From contig CP073016.1 of NCBI GenBank assembly GCA_025370075.1, forward strand, positions 3,968,001 to 4,032,000: a stretch of 64,000 bases of DNA, read 5' to 3'. Positions 1-9,042 of this stretch are shown one piece after another; positions within the stretch are counted from its first letter, which is position 1; each line of letters opens with the position of its first letter. The notes under the pieces were generated by a model, which saw nothing but the letters and a program-made list of their open reading frames with translations, was not told where the DNA came from and did no database searches. The position numbers and the translations under genes were made by a program. This stretch comes from Chryseotalea sp. WA131a. GTDB lineage: Bacteria > Bacteroidota > Bacteroidia > Cytophagales > Cyclobacteriaceae.

Positions 1-2
1 TT

Positions 3-374
3 AAAAAGGAAAGTTTCTACACTCTGTCGACACCTTTGCTTGGAATTTCAGGAACAGAAGATAAACAACAAGGGGGCATACCACCCATGAATAGGTATGA
101 GGCCTTTGAATTTTGGAGCAGCACTGGAAACAATGTTTTTGTATGGCTAACCAATGCCCATCATTTGGATTTTACTGACAGCGAGGGCGGAGAAACCCAC
201 GGGATGAAATCAAAAAACAGAAAGGAAGTGCAAAAGGTGGTAAGAGCAGCCACACTCATGTTTTTTAACCAGCATTTGAAAAACGATGCCCTTTCAAAAA
301 AGTTTATCAATACAGATGGCTTGAAACCCTATTTAAGCGGAAATGTGAATGCGGTTGAAGTTAGGTCAAAATGA
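3..374 (+). CDS. alpha/beta hydrolase (dienelactone hydrolase-like), C-terminal part
   Basis: The frame is open to the left edge of the window, so the start and the nucleophile elbow lie outside; only about 123 C-terminal residues are present. What remains fits the end of an alpha/beta hydrolase of the dienelactone hydrolase / chlorophyllase-like group: a strand followed by GISGTED, where the Asp would be the triad acid, and NAHHLDFTD, where a His would be the triad base. An internal TTG at 36 opens the same frame but is not a start, since coding sequence continues upstream of it. Substrate unknown. The gene converges on the permease that ends at 607. Family call moderately sure; partial status is certain. 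Confidence 0.6.
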   Translation, partial: KKESFYTLSTPLLGISGTEDKQQGGIPPMNRYEAFEFWSSTGNNVFVWLTNAHHLDFTDSEGGETHGMKSKNRKEVQKVVRAATLMFFNQHLKNDALSKKFINTDGLKPYLSGNVNAVEVRSK

Positions 375-606
375 TCTGTATTTTCTCAAGCAGCGTAAAT
401 AACTCTGCTTTTTAGGTTTAGTAGTATCCAATGAATAACATGTGGATAGTTGCTAATTGCAACACAAATGTTGGTGAAAAACGCCTGAAAGGAACTTCTT
501 CAAATCGCCTCTCCCGACCTTTAACAATACACATCAATTATCTGGCGCGGTGTGCACTTCTAAATTTACCCTTTCCCCAGCGATATTCATATCTAATTTC
601 TTGCGT

Positions 607-3273
607 CTATTCCGACTTTAAACTCTCCACCGGATTTCGTTTAGAAGCCCGAAACGTTTGTGAGCCGATAGTGATTAAGCCCAAACCTAACAAGACAACT
701 ATTCCCAACAAGACAGTCCCGAACCCAAATTCAACTCTGTTGGGAAAATGCTGAAGCCAAAGATTGTTAATGAAGTAACTGAAAGGCGCGCCAATACCTA
801 TTGACACTAGTAGCATTTTCAAAAATCCTTTTGAAAGCCACAGTGCAACACTCAAATCGCCCGCGCCCATCACCTTCCTAATACCAATCTCCTTGCTTTT
901 ACGCTCGGTGGTGTAAGTTGCCATTCCCAATAACCCCAAGCAGGCAATGCTGATAGCCAAGAATGCAAAAGAGCTGATTATTGAAACAATATCCACAAAA
1001 CCCTGATTGGTTTCGGCTAGTTGCTCATCGTAGAATTGATAATCTAACGGGTGAATCGGATCCAGCTTTTTCCATGCTTCTTCCAGACGAGCTATTGTCT
1101 CTGTTCGATCAATCGATACGATTTTCAAATTTGCGTAGCGAAAGCTGGATGGGTGATTGTGAATCATTATGGGGGCAATGACTTCTTGCTCACTCGGCAT
1201 ACGAAAACGAAAATCTTGAACCACACCAACTACTTCCACCGTTTCTTTACTGCCATGTTGTTCCATCAGTTCACCAACTATTTCTGATGGATGTTGATAA
1301 CCTAGTTTTTGTACTGCCGATTCATTCAAAAGAATAAACCGATTGCTCGCGTGACTTGAATCTGGCAAATTTTTACCCGCTATGATCTTGAGTTCAAGGG
1401 TTTCCATGAATTTATCATCAGTCACCAATACTGTCACTCCTAGATAGTCTTTTTCGCTACCTGCTATTTTTATTGCTGTGTTATTCTGCGTACCTGTGGC
1501 TGGCAAGTAATCACAAGCTGAAATAGAAGCAACGCCTGGAATTTTACTTAGCTCATTGGAGACTTTTGAATACTCATTGCCTTGCAACTTCACATTGACG
1601 ATCTGCTTCGCATTAAAACCGTAGTCAATGGCCAGATGATGCTTGAACTGATTGTACAACAAGATGGACGTGGTAATAAAAAAAAGCGAAACAATAAATT
1701 GAGACATACTTAAGAACTTTTGCATGCCCCATTTCTTAGAAGGCAGACTTTCTTTTTTCTGAATCGCTAAAATTGGTTGAAGCCTAGACAAGCGGAAGGC
1801 GGGATAAATTCCTGCCAATAGCCCAACCAATAACGCAAACAAAATGAAATAGAGATAGACATGGATGCTATCATGTAATTCAAAATTCAAATAGTTATTG
1901 ACCCACAAGCCTTTGAATGCCGGTTTTACAAACAACAACAAAATCATAGCGAGTACTAAAGAGAGTAACGAAATCAAAATGGATTCACTCAAAAACTGAA
2001 AAATCAAATCTTTTCGCCTCGCGCCTGTCACTTTTCGAACACCAATCTCCTTCGCGCGAGTGAGTGCCCTTGCCGTTGATAGGTTGGTGTAATTCACACC
2101 TGCCGATAGCATGATGGCAAGTGCCAGAAAAGATAAGAAATAATACACTTCAATGGGCAAGCTAAAACTGATGGGATTGCCCACAAATATTCCTGGCTTA
2201 ATGTCCATTAGATTCTGAGCAACTAGCTTCAAGTCTTTTAGTTCTGCATTGTCCTCGTACTTTCGGGCAGTGAGGTCATTCAAAGCGGTTGTTAAATCTT
2301 CAGATTTGTTTTCAGAATGAAGAAGTACATACGAGTAGCAGTTAGAATACTCTTGCCAGTTATCTGTCATGTCCTTAAACTTTCCATCCACGGCAAGCGA
2401 TTTGACGGAAGAGCTCGAGATCAACACGCCAAACTGTATGTGCGACTTATATTTCTGTGCATCAATCACTCCGGTGATTGTAAAAATTCCCCAATTGGAA
2501 GGAGTGGTTTCTCCCTCCACCTTCAGATGGCTTAAGCCACGGTTGGTGAACTCAACTGTCTTTCCAATGGGCTCTTCTCCATTGAATAATCGGTGGGCGA
2601 TTTCAGTCGTGATAATCATGGACTGGGGCAAAGACAAAGCATTTTGCTTGTTCCCTTTCTCCAATTCAAAACTGAACACGTCAAAGAAAGAAGCATCAGC
2701 AAAAAATCCACGCATCTCTATGGCCTTTTGTTGATAGATGGCATCTCCACCAACACCGGGCACTAAATGGGTGGCATCGGTAATGATTGGGTAGTCAGAT
2801 TTGATGGAACTTGCGAGTGGAAAAGGGCTAGAGGCATTTGGCTTTAACGACTTTGGTATTTTTGTGAGTACCCGATAGATGTTATCTTTCTTTTTGTGAA
2901 ACCGATCATAACTTTTTTGATCGGCCAACATCAAAATGATGAGCATACACACCGACATGGCTACTGCCAAGCCAAATACATTTATGAATGAGAATACCTT
3001 ATACTTTAAGATATTCCTCCACCCGATTGTAAAATAACTCTTGATCATACCGTAGTTATTTAAATTTTTATATCCTTCTATTGGTCTTATAATACTTGGC
3101 CTAAAGAGCAGCAGTACATCGATGATAAATTTTATATCTGCCTTTCGCTTGCCTATCTTATTCACTCGCTGTTGATACACTTCTATCAAATCCCCTTCGA
3201 TATGATCGAGCAACTTCGGGTGGCAGTACCATCGGAAGAAGCGGAGGGGGAGGCGGGGAGCATTCGTTTTCAT
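607..3273 (-). CDS. FtsX-type permease with prefix domain, type A (last gene of padR block 1)
   Basis: 888 residues. Inner-membrane permease of the MacB/FtsX class. Order of parts: cytoplasmic prefix of about 75 residues (FFRWYCHPKLLDHIEGDLIE), a first membrane helix after IGWRNIL, a MacB-like periplasmic core, three helices, a second periplasmic core and a final FtsX triple helix ending in NPVESLKSE. The motif RAKEIGVRKVTGA, typical of the cytoplasmic loop of FtsX proteins, is present, with a second copy near RKSKEIGIRKVMGA. The frame stays open upstream to 3549, but ATG at 3273 is chosen because it starts a 4-base ATGA overlap with the preceding gene and the prefix begins right after it. 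No ABC ATPase is in the window, so the energy partner is unknown. Confidence 0.88.
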   Translation of the reverse strand: MKTNAPRLPLRFFRWYCHPKLLDHIEGDLIEVYQQRVNKIGKRKADIKFIIDVLLLFRPSIIRPIEGYKNLNNYGMIKSYFTIGWRNILKYKVFSFINVFGLAVAMSVCMLIILMLADQKSYDRFHKKKDNIYRVLTKIPKSLKPNASSPFPLASSIKSDYPIITDATHLVPGVGGDAIYQQKAIEMRGFFADASFFDVFSFELEKGNKQNALSLPQSMIITTEIAHRLFNGEEPIGKTVEFTNRGLSHLKVEGETTPSNWGIFTITGVIDAQKYKSHIQFGVLISSSSVKSLAVDGKFKDMTDNWQEYSNCYSYVLLHSENKSEDLTTALNDLTARKYEDNAELKDLKLVAQNLMDIKPGIFVGNPISFSLPIEVYYFLSFLALAIMLSAGVNYTNLSTARALTRAKEIGVRKVTGARRKDLIFQFLSESILISLLSLVLAMILLLFVKPAFKGLWVNNYLNFELHDSIHVYLYFILFALLVGLLAGIYPAFRLSRLQPILAIQKKESLPSKKWGMQKFLSMSQFIVSLFFITTSILLYNQFKHHLAIDYGFNAKQIVNVKLQGNEYSKVSNELSKIPGVASISACDYLPATGTQNNTAIKIAGSEKDYLGVTVLVTDDKFMETLELKIIAGKNLPDSSHASNRFILLNESAVQKLGYQHPSEIVGELMEQHGSKETVEVVGVVQDFRFRMPSEQEVIAPIMIHNHPSSFRYANLKIVSIDRTETIARLEEAWKKLDPIHPLDYQFYDEQLAETNQGFVDIVSIISSFAFLAISIACLGLLGMATYTTERKSKEIGIRKVMGAGDLSVALWLSKGFLKMLLVSIGIGAPFSYFINNLWLQHFPNRVEFGFGTVLLGIVVLLGLGLITIGSQTFRASKRNPVESLKSE

Positions 3274-5855
3274 TCTGACTTTAGACTGTTCACTGGGTTT
3301 GACAGAGCTGCTTTGATGGATTGATAAGCAACAGTTGCTAATGCAATGGAGAGCAGAGAAAAACCTGTGATTGCGAAAATTGAAATGTTTATGTCCGTGC
3401 GGAAAGGATAGCTCTCTAAGAATTTGGTTGCAGCCAACCATGCGATTGGAAACCCGATAAGTATGGAAATACATACAAGCACAACAAAATCTTTGCACAG
3501 CAATGCCGTCAACTGCGAAACGGATGCCCCCAAAACTTTGCGGATGCAAATTTCTTTTGTCCTACGTTCAGCAGTGAAGGAAGCCAACCCAAATAAGCCA
3601 AGACATGAAATGAAAACCGCAATGCTCATAAAGGCTGTTGAAAATTTACCAATAAGTAATTCATTCTTGTACTGTTGATTAAATGAATCATCCAAGAATG
3701 TATATTCCATAGGGAAATCTGGTTCCAGTTTTTTGTATGAGGCTGCTACATGACTCATTACTTCTTGCAAGTGATGTTTCTTGTAATGGATAAAAATCCG
3801 ATTTGAATTTTCTGGCCGCATACTAATTATCACGGGCTGTATGGCCTGATCAAGGCCTTTGCTGTGAAAGTCTTTCACCACGCCAATGATCATTCCCTTA
3901 CGATCCACTTTTAGCATTTCTCCAACGGGGTGAGTAAGATGCATTCTTCTGGCTGCCTCTTCATTAATTATGAAATTGGTAGTGTCAGAATCGATTTCAA
4001 GTGAAAAGTCTCTTCCTTCTATCAAATCGAATTTAAAGGCGGAAAGAAAATCGACATCACAGAAAAGCCACTGAAAGCCAACATTATCTTCTTTAGTCTT
4101 TCCTCTCCATCCATCATCTCCCATCTCCAATCCATTTTGAATATTCATGGGTTCATCGGCTGCACGCGAAACAGAACTTATTCCAGCATGTCCCGTAATA
4201 GCTTGTTTAAAGGCTTCATAGTTTTTGCCAACTTTTCCGTTTGCGTTCAGGTAAAAAACATTTTCCTTATCAAAGCCCAGATTCTTTTCTCGCATGTATT
4301 CTATTTGCCGATAGACGACAAGGGCACAAATGATCATTATTACAGAAAGACTAAATTGAAACACAACCAATGCCTTTCGCACGCCAGCACCACCTGAACC
4401 AGATAGCCTATCTTTTAAGATTTGAATAGCTTTGTGTGAGGAAAGAAAAAAGGCAGGATAGCTTCCAGCAATCAAACCAGTTAATAAAGTAACTGCGATA
4501 AAACTGGGTATTAAAATCGGGTTGGCATAATCAATGGCAATCTTTTTATCTGTCAATAGATTGAAATAGGGGAGAAGTAGATAGACAATCACTAGAGCTC
4601 CAAATAATGCTATGAAGGAAATAAAAATGGATTCACTTAGAAACTGTCCGACCAATGATTGACGAGCCGCGCCAATTACTTTACGCACTCCTATCTCTTT
4701 AGCGCGGTTGATGGAGCGGGCTGTAGCCAGGTTCATAAAATTCACGCATGCAATCAGCAAGATGAATGATGTGATAAGGCCAAAGCCTTTTATGTAGGCA
4801 ATCCTTCCTCCTGACTGCTTTCCGTTTTCAAAATTAGAATGAAGATGCCATTCTTTTAAAGGAAATAGAAACAGTTCGACATTGTTGCCCCAACGCGGCC
4901 ATATTTTTGGATGAGTGATAAGTTTTGAAATCTTCTCATCCATTACAGATTTATCTGTTCCTGATTTAAGTTTTACATAAGTATCACCGCCTGTCCACGC
5001 GCCCCACTCCTGATTATAAGGATCACTTTTTGCATAGATGGAATAGGGAAGAAGGACTTGGAATTGAATGGTGGATTGAGTTGGAAGATCACGAAATACA
5101 GCCGTGACCTGCAAGTCAGTTTCATTGTTAACACGAATTGTTTTTCCGAGGGCACTTTCTCCATTGAAATATTTTCTCGCCAGCTTTTCGGAAATCACAA
5201 CGGAACTAACATCCGGTAACGGATTGATAGGATTACCCTCTACCAAAGAGATTGTAAAAATTTTGAAAAATGAGGCATCTGCATAAGCACCGTCCTCAAA
5301 GAATGATTTATTTTTATAATGAATCAGCAAGCGACTTCTAAACGTAAAACGTGCGGATTCTTCAACCTCTGGAAACTCCTTTATCCCTTCTGCTAGCCGG
5401 CCCGATGTATTAGGAAATGTAAACATCCCATCCGTGTATGACGAGTTTGTACGAAACGTGAAAATTCTTTCCCCGTCTTTATGAAAAGCATCATAAGCAA
5501 ACTCATCTATTACCCAAAGCAATGTGAAGATACTACAGGCTAAACCTACCGCAAGGCCACTGATGTTGATAAATGAGTACGCTTTTTGTTTCAGCAAATT
5601 CCTCCACCCTATCTTTAAATAACTTTTAATCATACCATAGTTGTTTAAGTTTTTATATCCTTCCATTGGTTTGATAATGCTCGGCCTAAAGAGCAGCAGC
5701 ACATCAATGACAAATTTTACATCAGCCTTTCGCTTGCCCACTTTATTCAATCGCTGCTGATACACTTCTATCAAATCTCCTTCGATATGATCGAGCAACT
5801 TCGGATGGCAGTACCAGCGGAAGAAACGGATGAATATTTTGGGTGGGCTAATCAT
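3270..5855 (-). CDS. FtsX-type permease with prefix domain, type A (first permease of padR block 1)
   Basis: 861 residues, same architecture as the following gene: type A prefix (RWYCHPKLLDHIEGDLIEVY), membrane helix near residue 95, MacB-like periplasmic core, FtsX helices with RAKEIGVRKVIGA, second periplasmic core, and a last FtsX unit with RRTKEICIRKVLGAS, ending NPVNSLKSE. It overlaps the next gene by 4 bases and lies 52 bases after the padR gene, so the three form one operon. Its first 80 codons are strongly conserved at DNA level with those of the downstream permease, while the rest is well diverged. Role inferred from family: mechanotransmission or export by an ABC system; substrate not visible. 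Confidence 0.88.
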   Translation of the reverse strand: MISPPKIFIRFFRWYCHPKLLDHIEGDLIEVYQQRLNKVGKRKADVKFVIDVLLLFRPSIIKPMEGYKNLNNYGMIKSYLKIGWRNLLKQKAYSFINISGLAVGLACSIFTLLWVIDEFAYDAFHKDGERIFTFRTNSSYTDGMFTFPNTSGRLAEGIKEFPEVEESARFTFRSRLLIHYKNKSFFEDGAYADASFFKIFTISLVEGNPINPLPDVSSVVISEKLARKYFNGESALGKTIRVNNETDLQVTAVFRDLPTQSTIQFQVLLPYSIYAKSDPYNQEWGAWTGGDTYVKLKSGTDKSVMDEKISKLITHPKIWPRWGNNVELFLFPLKEWHLHSNFENGKQSGGRIAYIKGFGLITSFILLIACVNFMNLATARSINRAKEIGVRKVIGAARQSLVGQFLSESIFISFIALFGALVIVYLLLPYFNLLTDKKIAIDYANPILIPSFIAVTLLTGLIAGSYPAFFLSSHKAIQILKDRLSGSGGAGVRKALVVFQFSLSVIMIICALVVYRQIEYMREKNLGFDKENVFYLNANGKVGKNYEAFKQAITGHAGISSVSRAADEPMNIQNGLEMGDDGWRGKTKEDNVGFQWLFCDVDFLSAFKFDLIEGRDFSLEIDSDTTNFIINEEAARRMHLTHPVGEMLKVDRKGMIIGVVKDFHSKGLDQAIQPVIISMRPENSNRIFIHYKKHHLQEVMSHVAASYKKLEPDFPMEYTFLDDSFNQQYKNELLIGKFSTAFMSIAVFISCLGLFGLASFTAERRTKEICIRKVLGASVSQLTALLCKDFVVLVCISILIGFPIAWLAATKFLESYPFRTDINISIFAITGFSLLSIALATVAYQSIKAALSNPVNSLKSE

Positions 5856-5908
5856 CGTTGTTCGTTAATGGTTGTTGGTTATTCGTGAGGAAATTTTCGA
5901 ACAACGAT
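5854..5908. repeat. perfect 11-bp inverted repeat between padR and permease
   Basis: ATCGTTGTTCG at 5854-5864 is matched by its exact reverse complement at 5898-5908, with a 33-base loop that itself contains weaker complementary words (GGTTGTTGG against CCAACCATC). One arm reaches the padR stop codon and the other the permease start. In the transcript this could form a hairpin that tunes expression of the permeases relative to padR; there is no following T-run, so a simple terminator is unlikely. Confidence 0.5.
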
Positions 5909-6258
5909 CAACTACCAACCATCAATGATCTCACCTCCAACACTACTTTCGGTATCGCATTCCACAATTCGTCCCGTGTGCTTTTAGAGTAGGCGATTGC
6001 CTTTTTGCCAAGAGCTGTTATCTCAAAATACTTGCGCGGTCGGCCTGCCCGCTCTTCAGTTGCTTCGCCATTAGATGATTTGATATAACCTTTGTCTTCC
6101 AATCGTATCAAAGCAGTGTGCATCGCGCCCATACTCACGTCACGCGCCAACCGTGCTTCAATTTCGTTTTTGATGGATACACCGTAAGCTTCTTTGTTTA
6201 AGATGCCGATGGTAAGCAAAACGATTTCTTCAAATTCACCCAGATAATATTTTTTCAT
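5908..6258 (-). CDS. PadR-family transcriptional regulator (block 1)
   Basis: 116 residues, the usual short PadR length. The N-terminal winged helix is clear: LGEFEEIVLLTIGIL, then the recognition region MGAMHTALIRLEDKGYI, then the wing with RAGRPRKYFEITALGKKA; a short C-terminal helix follows for dimerisation. It is the first gene of an operon with two FtsX-type permeases, an arrangement seen repeatedly in Cytophagales, and is expected to repress its own operon in response to an unknown, probably hydrophobic or envelope-stress ligand. It is a paralogue of the regulator at 14851-15204. Function of the target permeases is not shown by the sequence. Confidence 0.9.
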   Translation of the reverse strand: MKKYYLGEFEEIVLLTIGILNKEAYGVSIKNEIEARLARDVSMGAMHTALIRLEDKGYIKSSNGEATEERAGRPRKYFEITALGKKAIAYSKSTRDELWNAIPKVVLEVRSLMVGS

Positions 6259-6444
6259 TCGAATGGTTTAATATTATCTAAATGTAGGAATAATAATCGT
6301 GCCAAACGAAATGTGTTGTTTATTTCAATGAATTTGAGAGTTAGTCAATTAGTTTTTGTTCGAGTTCGCACACTAGATGATCGACTGCGAGCGAGTTTGC
6401 GTGGCTTTTTGTCATCACTTTGAACTGGGAATCTTTTACTGATT

Positions 6445-9042
6445 TCACTCCGTTTTCAAATTATTCACCGGGTTCGTCAATGCTGCTCTCACTGCCTGAA
6501 AACTCACCGTTATTAATGTGATCACCAAAACACCAATGCCAATTAGCAACAAAAGCCATCCAGAAATAGTAGTATGGTATTCGTATAGTTGTAACCAGCT
6601 GTTCATTAAATAATAACCGATGGGAGCTGCCAGTAGGCATGACATTGCTGCGAGGATAACAAAGTCCTTGGAAAGCATTTGCCAAAGACCTGACACGGAA
6701 GCTCCCAATACTTTGCGGATGCTAATCTCTTTGATGCGTTGTTCTGCCATGAATGAAGCGAGGCCAAACAAGCCCAAACAGCTAATAAAAATGGCGATTA
6801 ATGCGAAAATGCTTACCAATTTTCCGACTCGTGCTTCAAAGGAAAACTTTTCTGCGAATTCATCATCTGCAAACTTATATTCGAAGGGCGTGTTCGGATT
6901 ATGCTTTACAAAAAGGCGATTCAATTCTTCTATAGCCTTACTTGCTCCGGCTTCCGGATTGATCTTAACATTAATGAAGCTTGCCCGATCAGATCGATCC
7001 AACACGAAGACTGTTTGCTTATTTGATTCGTAAAGCGATTGCGTAACCATATCCTTTACTACACCGATCACGGTATAGTTTCTGCCGTAAAAGCGAATGG
7101 TCTCTCCAATCGGATGTTCTAAACCCATATACTTTACAGCCGCTTCGTTGAGTATAAAAGCAGAAGAGTCGGAAGGGAAGTCTCTGGAAAAATCCCGGCC
7201 TTCTTTTATTTTCCAGCCGATGGTCTTCCCAAATTCATAGTCAATCGCACCGCGGTAGATATGACCCGGTGAACTCGGGTCTTTGCCTTTCCATTCATAT
7301 CCCCAGTCCGACCACCACAGATTTGTTATAGTTGTTTCAGAGGTGGATACTTCGGCAATCGCACCGCTGGTCAACAGTTCATTTCGCAACGCATTGTAAT
7401 TCTTTTTTACTTCCTGAGTTTGCATGGGTACTGTCACCAGTCCATTCAATTCATAGCCAATAGGTCTGTCTTTAGCAAATTGAATTTGTTGATATACTAC
7501 GGCAGTGCCAATGGCTAGAATAATCGAGACCGAGAATTGAACTATTACCAACGCTTTGCGCGGAAGGGCTGCATATTTTCCTACCCGGAAAGTTCCCTTT
7601 AGTACTTTGATGGGACTGAACGCAGACAAATAAAATGATGGATAGCTACCAGCAAGGAGCGTGATCAACACCGCGAAGGCAGACAGTGCTACCCACAACG
7701 ATGGGTTTAGCCAATCAGTCCGGATGTTCTTGCTTGCGATTTGGTTGAACCAAGGCAAGAAAAGATGAACCAATAAAATGGCGCAAACAAAAGCCAAAGT
7801 TACCACCAGCAATGACTCAATAAAGAATTGGCGGATGAGTTGAACACGACCAGACCCGATTACTTTGCGAACGCCAACTTCTTTGCTACGCTTCAACGAA
7901 CGTGCCGTGCTCAGATTCATAAAGTTGATACAAGCGAGCAAGACCACAAAAACACCTATCAAGCCGAATAACCAAACAAGCTCAATAAGACCTCCTATAT
8001 TTACTCCGTCTTTAAAGTCGGAATACAAATGCCATTTCGATAGAGGGTGTAGAAAAAGTTCAGGTTTGAAACGTTTATCATCCTCCTCTACGTTTTTCAT
8101 TTTGGCATTCTTAATGGCAACCGATGCTTGCTGTATGTCCACATTTTCAGCCAACTGAACAAACACTTGAAGCCAGTTATTGCCCCAGCCAAAACTTCGA
8201 CCACCTCTATTAACAAGCACTTGAAGTGGAGCAATAAATGCGAGTTCTCCTCTAAATGATGAGTTATCGGGAATATCCTGATACACACCAATCACTTTAA
8301 GATCAACACTATTATCAAGTTTCAATACTTTTCCGATCGGGTCATCTGCACCAAAAAAGATACTTGCCGTGGAGGCGGAAAGAAGAAGTGAGCTTGGGTC
8401 TTTCAATCCAGAGCTTGTTCCCTTTATCATATCTAGCGATAACAATTCTGGTCCGTACTCTTCCATGAAACAACCTGTTATTGTTATTACTTTTTCTTCC
8501 TTCGCCAGAATAGAACTGCTTGCAAAAGAAGACATCACCACATACTTGAAATAGCTTCCATAGCTCTCACGAAGCTCTGGGCCGAGCTGATAAGACTGAG
8601 ATGAAAAGGTTTCCGTTTTACCATCCTCTGTGTTATTCTGAAGTACGGTTGCCACGGTATCATAGTTTTTCTGGTGTTTGTTGTAGGATAACTCATCATA
8701 CACCCACAACCCAATCAGTATGGCTACAGTCATACCCAGCGCCAACCCGCTAATGTTGATTAAAGAATACCCTTTGTTGCGGATTAGGTTTCTCCACCCA
8801 ATTTTAAAATAACTTTGAAACATATCGTAGTTGGTTAAGTATTGTGATCTTGATTTTCTTACCGCGAATGGCCTCAGATAATTTAGGACTTCATACCAGT
8901 AATTCAGTTTTGCTTTAAAGGCAGATTTATTTTTAAAGTCTGAATGAAATTTCTCGTCTAAGTCGCCACGCACTTCTTCGGCAAGATCCCTGCGGAGGAA
9001 GCTGTTGAGCAGGCGCGTGGCGAGTTTAGGAGGTGTTGTCAT
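6445..9042 (-). CDS. FtsX-type permease with prefix domain, type B (third permease of padR block 2)
   Basis: 865 residues. Type B prefix (KLATRLLNSFLRRDLAEEV) followed by a membrane helix near residue 100, a MacB-like periplasmic core, FtsX helices with RSKEVGVRKVIGSG, a second periplasmic core and a last FtsX unit with QRIKEISIRKVLGAS, ending NPVNNLKTE. The start ATG directly follows the TAA of the upstream permease without a gap, which points to translational coupling. It closes the second permease block; 186 bases separate it from the first padR gene downstream. No ATPase nearby. The start is supported by the type B prefix beginning at residue 4. Confidence 0.88.
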   Translation of the reverse strand: MTTPPKLATRLLNSFLRRDLAEEVRGDLDEKFHSDFKNKSAFKAKLNYWYEVLNYLRPFAVRKSRSQYLTNYDMFQSYFKIGWRNLIRNKGYSLINISGLALGMTVAILIGLWVYDELSYNKHQKNYDTVATVLQNNTEDGKTETFSSQSYQLGPELRESYGSYFKYVVMSSFASSSILAKEEKVITITGCFMEEYGPELLSLDMIKGTSSGLKDPSSLLLSASTASIFFGADDPIGKVLKLDNSVDLKVIGVYQDIPDNSSFRGELAFIAPLQVLVNRGGRSFGWGNNWLQVFVQLAENVDIQQASVAIKNAKMKNVEEDDKRFKPELFLHPLSKWHLYSDFKDGVNIGGLIELVWLFGLIGVFVVLLACINFMNLSTARSLKRSKEVGVRKVIGSGRVQLIRQFFIESLLVVTLAFVCAILLVHLFLPWFNQIASKNIRTDWLNPSLWVALSAFAVLITLLAGSYPSFYLSAFSPIKVLKGTFRVGKYAALPRKALVIVQFSVSIILAIGTAVVYQQIQFAKDRPIGYELNGLVTVPMQTQEVKKNYNALRNELLTSGAIAEVSTSETTITNLWWSDWGYEWKGKDPSSPGHIYRGAIDYEFGKTIGWKIKEGRDFSRDFPSDSSAFILNEAAVKYMGLEHPIGETIRFYGRNYTVIGVVKDMVTQSLYESNKQTVFVLDRSDRASFINVKINPEAGASKAIEELNRLFVKHNPNTPFEYKFADDEFAEKFSFEARVGKLVSIFALIAIFISCLGLFGLASFMAEQRIKEISIRKVLGASVSGLWQMLSKDFVILAAMSCLLAAPIGYYLMNSWLQLYEYHTTISGWLLLLIGIGVLVITLITVSFQAVRAALTNPVNNLKTE

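Noticed and set aside
3274..3549. An upstream extension of the last block-1 permease by 92 codons
   Set aside because: It lies out of frame inside the preceding permease gene, is Cys/His-rich and unlike the family; the ATGA overlap at 3270-3273 gives a better start.
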